This document shows, piece by piece, positions 1-12,521 of a DNA stretch of 64,000 bases (its first letter is position 1; each line of letters begins with the position of its first letter). A program made the translations under genes and the position numbers. The stretch covers positions 1-64,000 of the forward strand of contig CBDFHG010000006.1 in assembly GCA_965247385.1 (NCBI GenBank), read 5' to 3'. Source of the DNA: Thermohalobaculum sp965247385. GTDB lineage: Bacteria; Pseudomonadota; Alphaproteobacteria; Rhodobacterales; Rhodobacteraceae. The notes under the pieces were generated by a model that ran no database searches, was not told the origin of the DNA, and saw only the letters and a list, made by a program, of their open reading frames with translations.

Positions 1-3436
<3,436 letters not shown>

Positions 3437-3532
3437 GAAAACGCCCCCTCGGCCGCTGGATAAGTGGGTCCATTGCAAGTGTCTCGAATCTGATAACCCG
3501 GTTCGAAACCTGTATGCAAGTGTAGATATTGG

Positions 3533-5387
3533 CCCTGCATCCCTGATTCTGGATCAAAAAAGTTGAAATTCCCCGTTGTCTTTGAATCTAAAGGGATTTA
3601 TGATGGTTTTTGCGATTAACTCCATCACCAACGGGGTGAAAATAACATGGCACAGGGCGTTCTTCCTTTTGAGTACGAAAGCGAACCGGGCAGCGGCGAT
3701 CTGACGGGTTTTGCCGGAATTGGTGTTTAGCTTGATTTGATTGAGGCATCGGGACTGGCGGCTGCGGTGCGGCGCGAGGTGCGGGTGGCGGAGCAGCAGG
3801 GCTGGCTGGATGTGCAGATGATCATCACGGTGATCGCACTCAATCTGTGCGGGGGTGATCGGGTCGAGGACCTGGAACGCCTGGAGGCGGACGCCGGCTT
3901 TGCCGCGACCATGGATGCGGTTGAGCGGCGGCTGCTGGTGCGCCGGGAACGTCGGCAACTGAAGATCCGGTTCCGGCGCGGCCGCGGGCGCAGCGTGCCT
4001 TCGCCGTCGGCTCTGTCGGGCTGGTTGGAACGCTTCCACGACGCAGGCCAGGAAGATCTGCGGGAGGTCGGGCGTGCCTTCATCCCGCGCCCGTCGGCGG
4101 GTCTGCCTGGTCTGCGGCGTGTCAATCAGGCGCTGGTGTCATTTCTGCAGCGCCATCGCAGGCAGGGCTCGGCGACGCTGGACATGGACGCGACGCTGGT
4201 GCAGAGCCACAAGCGCCAGGCGGAATACTGCTACAAGAAGTTCAAGGCCTGTCAGCCGTTGAACACCTGGTGGGCGGAACAGCAGGTGATCGTGCATTCC
4301 GAGTTCCGCGACGGCAATGTGCCGGCCGGCTATCGGCAGTTGCAGGTGTTGCAGGCCTCGCTGGCGGCGCTGCCTGGGGGCGTGGACAAGGTCTGTCTGC
4401 GCTCGGACACGGCGGGTTATCAGAAGGATCTGCTGCTCTGTTGTGGCGCGGGCCGGGACAAGGTTTTCGGGGTGATCGAGTTCGCCGTCGGCGCCAACGT
4501 GACGGCGGAATTCCGGCGTGCTGCCCTGGCCGTGCCGGAGGCTGAGTGGCGGCCGCTGGATCGTGTTTTTGACGGGCAACGTCAGGAGACCGGCCAGGAG
4601 TGGGCGGAGGTCTGCCATGTACCGAGTTGGGTGGGCGAGAGCAAGACGCGGGCGGATTACCGCTTCCTGGCGATCCGGGAGCCGCTGGAACAGTTGGAGC
4701 CTGGCGATGGGGATCAGTTGCCGTTCCCGACCGCGGCGTTTGCCTCGAAGGGGCGCAGCAAGCTGTTCGCCCTGGTCACCAACCGTGATCTGCCGGGCGA
4801 TGCGGTGATCTGGTGGTCCCGGGAGCGCTGTGGCAAGAGCGAGGAAGTCCACGCGGTGATGAAGCACGACCTGGCTGGCGGCACCCTGCCCTCGGGTCTG
4901 TTCGGAGCCAATGCGGCCTGGTGGGCGATCATGGTGCTGGCGCATGATTTGAACGCGGTGATGAAGCAACCGGTTCCGGGACCGGCCTGGGTGGCACGGC
5001 GGATGAAGGCCTTGCGCCTGGCTCTGATCGCCCTGCCTGGCCGGGTGATCCGTCATGCGCGGCGGCTGATCATCCGTTTGGCGAGCGAAGCGGGGCTCGA
5101 TCTGGTGCTGGGCGCCAGGCGGAAGATCCTGGCCCTGGCGCGCGGTCCGACCTGACGGCTCCGGCCTGCCACGATATCCTTGCTGAAGCGCGATGCCGGC
5201 TCCCGGCCAGGGCTTCGCCTGGCCAACGGACAGACGCGGGACCCGCAAGACGCGTGGCCACCTTGAGACTATCTCCTCGAGCGCGAAATCCGCGGGAGTG
5301 ACGCCGAGGCGCGGGCCGAAAACCCCACAACGGCACCCATCGCCGCCCCTGCCGAGGCGCGTCAGGGATTTGGTTCGGGAATTCTGG
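3533..5387 (+). mobile_element. IS1380-family insertion sequence, copy 1 (defective)
   Basis: This is nearly identical to the IS1380-like element at 35650-37504. The right end (ggaattctgg) matches the right end of copy 2. The left end is degenerate: copy 2 begins ccagcaattcc, but here the sequence reads ccctgcatcc before rejoining the common sequence. The left boundary is therefore approximate. The element sits directly upstream of the broken adhesin copy, in opposite orientation, and abuts another IS at 5394. Confidence 0.8.
3600..5155 (+). pseudogene. IS1380-family DDE transposase, N-terminus interrupted
   Basis: The product is a DDE transposase of the IS1380 family and aligns end to end with the intact copy at 35719-37272. 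Two lesions separate the first 43 or so codons from the rest. One is a 2-nt insertion near 3646 (aacatggca against aacggca). The other is a TAG at 3728-3730 where the intact copy has TAC (Tyr). The remaining 472-codon frame from 3737 keeps the catalytic core, including SATLDMDATLVQSHK and LRSDTAGYQKD. Activity is doubtful without the N-terminus, although re-initiation at 3737 (TTG) is conceivable. Confidence 0.85.
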
Positions 5388-5460
5388 TGATCTGAGGCTC
5401 TTGCAAAACTATTGGCATAATCGGTTGGGAGGAACGCCATCGGAGCGGTTTTCTGTTCGG

Positions 5461-6742
5461 TCAGTGATGCTTGTGTTGCTGCGATGCTTGATATGAGGGT
5501 GGTGTTCTTTTGGATACCCTCGTTGAGGGCGGATCGGCGCACGGCGAACCGCCCTCCAGCGCAGTTGTGGAGGCGGGACCGATGGGGCTGTCAGCGCGTG
5601 CAGCAGCTTGGATGATAAGCCGCATCGACTGATTGATGGTGAGCGCCCGGATGCCGAACATCAGGTGGCAGTTGACCTTGTCGTGGCCACGCACCCGTAC
5701 GGTGTTGCCGCCGAAGTCGTCCTTGAGCCGACCGTTGACCCGTTCGACGGCGGTGCGTTGGTTGTAGCGGGTCTGCTCGGCCAGCTTGTAGCCGGCGCGG
5801 GCCTTGCGCTTCGCTTCGCCCGTCAGTTCCTGCTTGTTCTTGCTGCCGCGCGGGCTGGTGTCGATGATCGGGACATGGCCCAGGGCGCGGCTGTGCGCTT
5901 TGATCTCCGGGGCGTCGCAGGCGCTGTCCATCAGATCATGGAGGCTGTCGACCCGGCGCGCCGTCATGGTTGCCAGGGGGATCGCCGCCTGGCTGTCGTG
6001 CAGGGAAGCAGATGTCAGCAGGCAGCTGATCGGGATGTCGCCGTCGGCCACGTCGATGTGCAGCTTGTAGCCCCGCCAGCTCTCGCTGTGGCCCTTCGAG
6101 TTGCGCTTGCCGCCCGGTGGCGCAATGCCGCGGCAGGTCGGCCAGCATCGCCTCCAGGCTCATACCCGGCTGACGTTCGAGCCGGCGCACCGGCTTGGTC
6201 TCGCGCGCCTGCTCTTCGCCCTTGCGCGGGCGCCCGTGCTTGCGCTTCGGCTTCTCCTCCTTGACCACCTTGCGCGGCTTCTCGCGAGCCCGGATCGCCG
6301 TACTGTCACGCGAGATGTGCCCGATCAGGCGCGCGCCCTGGCTCACCTCGATCACCGCCGCATGCAGCCGCGACGGCAAGGCGATGGTGGCAAACTCCAG
6401 GAAGGCGCGCGAAAACGTCGGCACGCTCGGCACGTCTCCGGCCCGCTCCCAGCCGCACAGTCGCCGCAGGCACTTGTCCACCGCGAGTCGCTCGACCAGA
6501 AGTTCCGTCGACGCCAGCCCGAACACCGCCTTGGCCATGAAGGCCAGCGCCGACCGACCCGCCGGCGGTCGGCCGGGGCAGCCATGCCGATGGCGCAGAA
6601 ACGTCTCGACCCGCGCCACCTCCAGCACCGTGATCAGATGACGGTGCCGCGCCGTCAGCGGCCCAACCACCTCATCCAGCCAGGGGAAAAGCTCGCCTTG
6701 AATATGCCCCCAATATGCTGATAGACTTTCCCGTAGCGACAT
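5461..6742 (-). pseudogene. IS1182/IS5-like DDE transposase, frameshifted
   Basis: The N-terminal half (6742 to about 6100) carries the DUF772-like region. This is followed by GHISRDSTAIRAREK, which holds the first catalytic Asp, and a basic KRKHGRPRKGEE stretch. The C-terminal half (from about 6051) lies in another frame. It has DGDIPISCLLTSASLHDSQ, the second Asp in DSACDAPEI, and the catalytic Glu in AVERVNGRLKDDFGG. The frame change falls near 6050-6110, so the gene is broken unless frameshifting is used. The C-terminal tail after about 5600 looks like read-through beyond the usual family end. Confidence 0.8.
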
Positions 6743-6850
6743 CGCCCGCTGTCCTGCTTCTGGTTGTTGTTTCGGTCAAAACCAATATACCAGAACAACA
6801 TGCGGGCGGGTCGCACTATCTTGCGCTCAACACAAAAGGCGCAAAAATAA

Positions 6851-7012
6851 GGGACTTATATAGTTGAGTGACCACAGTGCCAGTCCTCCTGCGTTTTGCC
6901 CCGGCGCTGATCCCGGATAATGGTTCAGGGATAGAAATTCTAAGTTGCAGGGGTCGAGACGGGCTATATAACGGTCGGGGACGCTGAATGGTCACTCAAC
7001 TATATAATTCCC
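6851..7012. mobile_element. MITE-like element A (162 bp, 8-bp target duplication)
   Basis: Inverted repeats of 24 bp bound this segment. The left is 6851-6874 (GGGACTTATATAGTTGAGTG then ACCA). The right is 6989-7012, with 23 of 24 positions complementary. It is flanked on both sides by the same 8 bases, AAAAATAA (6843-6850 and 7013-7020), as expected for a target-site duplication. It has no coding capacity. A related element with the same outer motif GGGAnTTATAT lies at 22489-22661. GG-starting ends and 8-bp AT-rich target duplications are known for ISL3 and IS1595 relatives, but the parent element is not identified. Confidence 0.8.
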
Positions 7013-7053
7013 AAAAATAAACCCCCTCGAAAAGACAGTTTTGCAAGAACCTC

Positions 7054-7491
7054 TACTTGCAAACGGTTGATGGAGATAAGGGGCGCATTGAAACCCGCCG
7101 CTACTGGATATGCGATAAGATCAGTTGGCTCAAAGAGCGCCATCCGCATTGGCGTGATCTTACATCAACAGGCTGTGTGACATCGCGCCGGGAGGTGAAT
7201 GGGAAATCGTCGGTGCAGACGCGTTACTTCATCAGTTCACTACCTGCGGATGCGCCCGTATTTGCCAACGCCGTTCGGTCGCATTGGGGGGGTATCGGAA
7301 ACCGCCTTCATTGGGTGCTGGACGTCGTATTCAGGGATGACGATTGCCGGGTGCGAAAAGACCACGCTCGCAAAAACTTCACCGTCATCAAACACATGGC
7401 GATGAACTTGCTCAACAGGGCAAAACAGAAAAAATCACTCGGGGTCATGCGCAAAAAACCGGCTGGAACAATCAATTCCTCAAATCCATTT
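7054..7491 (+). pseudogene. ISAs1-family transposase, C-terminal remnant
   Basis: The translated segment begins at TVDGDKGRIETRRYWIC and runs through HWGGIGNRLHWVLDVVF to DHARKNFTVIKHMAMNLLNR. This is the C-terminal third of ISAs1-family (H-repeat type) transposases. The N-terminal two thirds are missing. The fragment begins directly at the right end of the neighbouring IS, so it was probably cut by that insertion or a later deletion. A frameshift near 7455 changes the natural ending (GWNNQFLKSILTA in another frame) into PAGTINSSNPF. Confidence 0.8.
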
Positions 7492-7520
7492 TGACCGCAT
7501 AACCTTCATGCGATTCCCCT

Positions 7521-7615
7521 GCTGGCCCTGTCCGTAACATGTGATCTGTCCGGCGCATCGAAATCCTCCCTCAGGAGAGACCTTCTAGTTCCGGACAGAT
7601 CAGGTACAAGGACTA
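7521..7615 (-). repeat. IS-end remnant shared with 37518-37611
   Basis: This stretch is repeated almost exactly next to the second IS5 copy. It holds a perfect 12-bp inverted repeat, TGATCTGTCCGG (7542-7553) and CCGGACAGATCA (7591-7602). On the minus strand a GGGAGG precedes an ATG reading MRRTDHMLRTG. It therefore looks like the beginning of an insertion sequence and its first gene, the rest being lost. The family is not recognised with confidence. Confidence 0.5.
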
Positions 7616-8572
7616 AGAGCCCGATTCAAAAGTTCATGAGACATGGCAATACCTTGCGGAGCCTTCGGGTCATCAGCTTGATGCTTGCGATGAAGGCCCA
7701 GGCTGTCGAGCTTTCGATGGATGCCTCGCAATCCTTTGCCAGCCTGCGGCAGCGCCCGAGCCAGGCGAAGGTGCGCCCGACCACCCGGCGGCGGGGCAAG
7801 ACCTCGAAACCGCTGGCGATGTCAGACCGCTTGATGGTCTCGATGGCCCAGTCGCCGCGGCGCTTGAGCGCGGACCTCGGTTTCTCCCCGGCATAGCCGC
7901 CGTCGGCGAAGACGCGGCGAAGACGCGGCGAAGCCAGGGGAAGCGATACCGGATGGCCCCGGGCACGTCCGGCGCCCCGTCGCGGTCCTGAATATCGGCG
8001 CCATGGATCACGGCGAACAGCATCAGGCCAAGTGTGTCGGTGGCGATGTGGCGCGTGCGGCCCTTGACCCTTTTCCCGGCGTCATAGCCGCAAACCCCTC
8101 CACTCCCGGTCGTTTTCACGCTCTGGCTGTCGATCACACCCGCCGCCTGTATGATAATGGGGGCTGGCTTCTCGGCCTTCCAGCTTGCGCGTGCCGGCAA
8201 CCAGCAGATGGTTGATCGTCTGCCACAGGCCAGCGTTGCGCCACGCATAGACATAGCCCCGGACCGTCGAGACCGGCGGGAAATCCTTCGGCAGCATCCG
8301 CCACTGACAGCCGCTGACCCCGATATGGAAGATCGCATCCGTGACCGCGCGGAGGTCCGATGTCCTCGGTCGGCCACCGCGCCGGGCGGGCGGCAGAAGT
8401 GGTGCAATCAGCGTCCACTCGCGGTCGGTCAAATCGCCTGGATAGCGCGTGCAATCCCGTCTATGCTCAACACGAGCGGTATCGTCCCAGGGCATTCGAT
8501 CCTCCATCTTCTCGTCAAAGACGGGGAATCACAACCTGCCGATATCGCTCAACAACTTTTAAATCGGGCTCT
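7616..8572 (-). mobile_element. IS5-family insertion sequence, copy 1 (defective)
   Basis: The ends are inverted repeats AGAGCCCGATTCAAAAGTT (from 7616) and AGAGCCCGATTTAAAAGTT (complement, ending 8572). The body matches the IS5 copy at 37612-40034. The right end lies about 90 bp from the stop codon of trxA. It marks the edge of the duplicated adhesin-IS segment on this side. Confidence 0.85.
7673..8507 (-). pseudogene. IS5-family transposase, two frame breaks
   Basis: The first frame (from 8507) reads the typical N-terminus DCTRYPGDLTDREWTLIAPL, then GCQWRMLPKDFPPVSTV. The second frame carries VIDSQSVKTTGSGG and GYDAGKRVKGRTRH with the first catalytic Asp, then DTLGLMLFAVIHGADIQDRDG. The frame changes at a C run near 8155. 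A second break near 7910 comes from an 11-12-bp tandem duplication (gaagacgcggc repeated) absent from the other copy. The first break may be the programmed frameshift used by some IS5 relatives; the second looks inactivating. Confidence 0.8.
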
Positions 8573-8610
8573 CGGACTTGGGGGTGGACGCCGCAGGCGT
8601 CTCCGGAACC

Positions 8611-8635
8611 AAAAGAGCGGCCATTGGGGCCGCTC
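8611..8635 (-). terminator. Hairpin terminator after trxA
   Basis: Read on the minus strand, GAGCGGCC pairs perfectly with GGCCGCTC across a 5-nt loop, followed by TTTT. It lies about 25 nt after the trxA stop codon, as expected for the end of the core operon. The U tract is short, so strength is uncertain. Confidence 0.6.
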
Positions 8636-8659
8636 CCGAACTCCTGCTGCAAACGCTTC

Positions 8660-8980
8660 TCAGAGCGAGCCGGTAATCCAGCTCTCGATGCCGCGCTTCG
8701 AATCGGCGCCGACCTTGCGATCGACCAGTTCGCCGTCCTTGAAGATCAGCAGCGTCGGAATGCCCCGGATGCCATAGCGCGACGGCGCCTGGGGGTTTTC
8801 GTCGATATTCACCTTGGCGACCCGGATCTTGCCGCCCATCTCGGAGGCGATCTCCTCCAGCGCCGGACCGATTTGCTTGCAGGGGCCGCACCATTCGGCC
8901 CAGAAATCGACGACGACCGGAACATCCGCACCCAGGACGTCGGCTTCGAAACTGTTGTCGGTAACGGCCATGGTGACCAT
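8660..8980 (-). CDS. trxA: Thioredoxin
   Basis: This is a cytoplasmic thiol-disulfide reductant of the usual thioredoxin length (106 residues). The active site WCGPC is in DFWAEWCGPCKQIGP, and the cis-Pro loop is GIRGIPTLLIFKDG. The start at 8980 (MVTMAVTDNSF) is chosen because AAGGGGA lies 8-9 nt upstream; the ATG at 8971 is the alternative. It follows addA on the same strand across an 88-bp gap and is the last gene of the core string. A terminator hairpin follows it. Confidence 0.97.
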   Translation of the reverse strand: MVTMAVTDNSFEADVLGADVPVVVDFWAEWCGPCKQIGPALEEIASEMGGKIRVAKVNIDENPQAPSRYGIRGIPTLLIFKDGELVDRKVGADSKRGIESWITGSL

Positions 8981-9068
8981 CGGTCTTCCCCTTCTTGAGA
9001 GCCCCACCGATTATCTCGTTCGGGGCGGTCATCGTAGTTCGACAAACTAGGGGCGAGGCCTCCGGGAA

Positions 9069-12000
9069 TCAAGCGCTCTGCGTCGCGTAATCAGCAAGAG
9101 CCCGGTCGACCAGCGCCCGGTCCAGCGGCATCAGAACCGGCCCGGCGGTCCACAGAATCACCGTATCCACGACGCGCTCCGGGTAAAGTTCCGCCAGTCC
9201 TGCGCGATAACAGCCAAGCTGAAGCAGATAACCCTCCGAAACGGCATTCGCCGCAGTGGGCGGGCGCGCATCGGTCTTGAAGTCCACCACCAGAACCCGC
9301 TCGGGCCGGATCACCATCCGGTCGATTCGGCCCAGCATCGGGATGGGCGAGATCGCTGGCAGCTCCTGCACCAACCCGACCTCGGCCAGCGAATCCGGGC
9401 CGAAGATTTCCCCGGCAAAGGGGGCGTCGAACACCGCCAGCGCCTCGGCCACCGCGCCGGCGGCGATATCGGCCGAAAGATCTGGAAATTCCTGGCCAAT
9501 CAACCGCTCGGCCAGCGCCGCGCGCGCGGCCACCGGCCGGTCGGCCAGCTTCTCGAGCAGCAGATGCACCGCCAGCCCGCGGGTCAGCGCCAGTTCGCGG
9601 CCCAAACCCGCGCCGCCTTTCCCGGGATGTTCGTGGGCGTGTTCCGGGGCATGCTCATCGAGGTTTGACGGGTTGGCCCGCCGGATCCGCGCTTCGTGCG
9701 GCGCGGGGGTCAGCCAACCGGGGCGCGCGGGCCCAGGCTCGATGATCGCAGTATCGTCAACCTCCGGCGTCCCGCTCACCGGCACCGGGTTGTCCTCGCG
9801 CCGCCGCACTGGCCCGGCCAGGCCCTCCGGCCCCGGTATCTTCGCCCCACCGCCCAGAGCCTCCATGCCCGCTGTCAGCATCTCGTGCCAAGTGCCTGCC
9901 TTGCGGCCGGCCGATCCCGCCCCGCACAGGATCAGCCAGTCCTCGGCCCGGGTAAGCGCCACATACAGAAGCCGCTTGCGCTCGGCGGCGTCGCGCGCCT
10001 CCGCCTCGGCCCGGGCGGCGCGGGTCACCGGGTCGTCGTCCGGTTTCGCCGCTGCCCACAGCATCAGCGGCGGTGCGTTGCCGCCTTGCCCGGCGGGCAA
10101 CAACACCGGCCTGCCGCCACCCCCGCCGCCTTTCGCCATGGTGTCGGGCAGGATCACCACCGGCGCTTCCAGCCCCTTGGCGCCGTGCACTGTCATCACC
10201 CTGATCTCGTCGACGCCCCGTTCCATCTCGCGCTTGACCTTGATGTCACCGGCCTCGATCCAGGCGATGAAGCCCGCCAGCGAAGGCACCTCGCGGGCCT
10301 CGTAGGCCAGCGCCTGGACCAGCAGTTCGTCGATCGGGTCCTCCGCCTCGTGGCCCAGCCGCGCCAGCAGCCGCCGCCGCCCGTCATGCTGGATCAGCAC
10401 CCGCTCCAGAAATTCGTATGGCCGCAGATAATCCGCCTGCCGCGCCATGTTGCGCAACATCGCAACCGTCTCCGGATGCTGCGCTTGCGCCGCCAACACC
10501 GCCCGCCACAGCGATCCCTCGCGCCCATGCGCCAGCGCGAATAACGCGTCCTCCGAGACATCGCACAGCGGCGAGCGCAGCAGCGCCGCCAGGCTCAGAT
10601 CGTCCCCTGGCGTCGTCACCACCTTGACCAGAGCCAGCAGGTCCTTGACCGCCAGCTCCTCGGCCAGGCTCAGCCGATCCGACCCGGCCACCGCCAACCC
10701 CCGGCTTTTCAACTCTCGGATCAGCCCCTGTGCCAGCGCGTCACGCTGGGTGACCAGCACCAGAATGTCGCCGGGCCGCAACTGCCGCCCCGGCCGCCCC
10801 GCCCTTGCAGGCAACCGGTCCTGGTCGATCATCCGGCGGATCTCGTCGGCCAGCATCCGGGCCAGCTTTACCTTGGCGCTGCCCGGCGGCGGGATATCGA
10901 CCGGCACCTCCCAGGGCGGTGGCTCAGGCGCGACGTCCGCCTCGACCAAGGGCCACAGATCAACCCGTGATGCATCCGTCGCCCGATGCGCCTCGTGGAT
11001 CACCGCATCGCCGCGGACCGTCAGTCCCGCTGCCGCCTCACCCGCGAACACCGCATCCACATAAGTCAGAATCCCCGGTGCCGAGCGGAACGAGGTCACC
11101 AGATCGGGACGCGCCAGCTTGCCCCCCATCCCCTCCAGCCAATCGCCGAAATGTTTCCGGTTCTCGTCGAATGCCTGCGACTCGGCGCCCTGGAACGAAT
11201 AGATCGACTGCTTTTCGTCGCCGACCACGAACAGCGTCCGGTTGACCGCCCGCGCGCCCTCCCCGGCATTGAACTCATGGGCGATGGCCCGGATCACCGC
11301 CCATTGCCCCGGCGAGGTGTCCTGCGCCTCGTCCACCAGAATATGATCGATCCCCTGATCCAGCCGGTAAAGCGCCCAGGCCGCCATGTCGGAGCGGGTC
11401 AGCAATGCGCGGGCCAGGGTCACCAGATCATCGAAATCCAGCAATGCACGGGCATCCTTGGCCCGGCGATAGCGGGCCAGCAGGGCATTGGCGAAGGCAT
11501 CCAGATTGCGGGCGCGGGCAGCGGATTCGCAGGCCCGAATCATGTCCAGGAACCCGCACGCCCAACCGATCATCGCATCGGTGAACGGGCCGGCATCCGG
11601 ATTGGCATCGGTGATCGTCTTGACCGGGAACCCCCGACGGCTGCGCGGCCCGCCCGCCTTGGTGGTGAAGGCGGCGGCCAGCCGCCATGCCGCTTCCAGC
11701 GGGGCCGCCTCGCGCAGCGCCCGCGCCTCGCCGATTGCCATTGCGGCGGTCTTGTCGCCCGCGCCGCCATCCGCCAACAGCGCGGCGAATATCCCCAGAT
11801 GCTCCCAGTCCACCCGGCCCAGTTCGGCCTCCGCCAGCAACTCCGCCCCTTGCCGCACCACCGCGCCAAAATGCGCCGCGAGCCGGTCATCGATCTCGCC
11901 ATCGGTAAATTCCGCCCGCCCCGCCAGCACCGCGCCGATCAGACCGTCGACGTCGTTCAGCCGCTCGGCCACGCCGTCGAAACTGGCATCTATCCCGGCC

Positions 12001-12521
12001 TCGGCATCCGCCGCCATACCGGCCCGGATCGTGGCGATCATCAGCGCGCTCTGGCGGTCGTCCAGCACATCAAATCGGGGCGAGACCCCGGCCTCAAGCG
12101 GGAACCGGCGCAACAGCGCGTCGCAAAACGCGTGGATGGTTTGGATCTTCAGCCCCCCTGGCGTCTCCAGCGCCCGGGCGAATAACCGCCGCGCGCGGGC
12201 CAGAGACTCCGCATCGGCAACTGGCTCCCCGACCCCGGCAATCGCCGCCAGTTCCTCCCCCAGCCAACCGTCCGGCGCCATCGCCCAACCGCCCAGCATC
12301 TCGAACAGCCGGTTCTGCATCTCGGCGGCGGCGGCCTTGGTGTAGGTCAGGCACAGAATGCGTTGCGGATTGACCTCGGTCAGCAACAACCGGGCCACCC
12401 GCTGGGTCAGCACATGGGTCTTGCCCGACCCCGCATTGGCCCCGACCCAGGCCGAGACCACCGGATCGGCAGCGGCAATCTGTGCCCCGGTCGGGCGCTG
12501 GACGTCACGGTGAGTGGTCAT
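9069..12521 (-). CDS. addA: AddA, helicase-nuclease subunit of double-strand break repair
   Basis: AddA and AddB form the alphaproteobacterial counterpart of RecBCD, which processes DNA ends for RecA loading. The protein has 1150 residues. The UvrD-type Walker A is GANAGSGKTHVLTQRVARL near residue 30, motif II is ILVDEAQDTSPGQW, and motif VI is LLYVALTRAEDWLILCG. The C-terminal nuclease of the PD-(D/E)XK type is visible at GRIDRMVIRPERVLVVDFKTD. The start at 12521 overlaps the addB stop by 4 nt (ATGA), which suggests translational coupling. A longer upstream start at 12545 would run into addB and is less likely. Confidence 0.96.
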   Translation of the reverse strand: MTTHRDVQRPTGAQIAAADPVVSAWVGANAGSGKTHVLTQRVARLLLTEVNPQRILCLTYTKAAAAEMQNRLFEMLGGWAMAPDGWLGEELAAIAGVGEPVADAESLARARRLFARALETPGGLKIQTIHAFCDALLRRFPLEAGVSPRFDVLDDRQSALMIATIRAGMAADAEAGIDASFDGVAERLNDVDGLIGAVLAGRAEFTDGEIDDRLAAHFGAVVRQGAELLAEAELGRVDWEHLGIFAALLADGGAGDKTAAMAIGEARALREAAPLEAAWRLAAAFTTKAGGPRSRRGFPVKTITDANPDAGPFTDAMIGWACGFLDMIRACESAARARNLDAFANALLARYRRAKDARALLDFDDLVTLARALLTRSDMAAWALYRLDQGIDHILVDEAQDTSPGQWAVIRAIAHEFNAGEGARAVNRTLFVVGDEKQSIYSFQGAESQAFDENRKHFGDWLEGMGGKLARPDLVTSFRSAPGILTYVDAVFAGEAAAGLTVRGDAVIHEAHRATDASRVDLWPLVEADVAPEPPPWEVPVDIPPPGSAKVKLARMLADEIRRMIDQDRLPARAGRPGRQLRPGDILVLVTQRDALAQGLIRELKSRGLAVAGSDRLSLAEELAVKDLLALVKVVTTPGDDLSLAALLRSPLCDVSEDALFALAHGREGSLWRAVLAAQAQHPETVAMLRNMARQADYLRPYEFLERVLIQHDGRRRLLARLGHEAEDPIDELLVQALAYEAREVPSLAGFIAWIEAGDIKVKREMERGVDEIRVMTVHGAKGLEAPVVILPDTMAKGGGGGGRPVLLPAGQGGNAPPLMLWAAAKPDDDPVTRAARAEAEARDAAERKRLLYVALTRAEDWLILCGAGSAGRKAGTWHEMLTAGMEALGGGAKIPGPEGLAGPVRRREDNPVPVSGTPEVDDTAIIEPGPARPGWLTPAPHEARIRRANPSNLDEHAPEHAHEHPGKGGAGLGRELALTRGLAVHLLLEKLADRPVAARAALAERLIGQEFPDLSADIAAGAVAEALAVFDAPFAGEIFGPDSLAEVGLVQELPAISPIPMLGRIDRMVIRPERVLVVDFKTDARPPTAANAVSEGYLLQLGCYRAGLAELYPERVVDTVILWTAGPVLMPLDRALVDRALADYATQSA

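Larger units (their letters stand above)
5394..7053 (-). mobile_element. IS1182/IS5-like insertion sequence with a MITE inside
   Basis: The ends are matching inverted repeats: GAGGCTCTTGCAAAACT at 5394-5410 and its near-perfect complement at 7037-7053 (one mismatch). The element holds one broken transposase gene on the minus strand. A separate 162-bp MITE with its own target duplication sits between the transposase start and the right end, so the MITE arrived later. The family name rests on the transposase reading; IS1182 and IS5 relatives are hard to separate by eye. Confidence 0.75.

Noticed and set aside
4139..5542. Long minus-strand frame opposite the IS1380 transposase
   Set aside because: It is a shadow of the transposase gene, and the same shadow occurs opposite copy 2.
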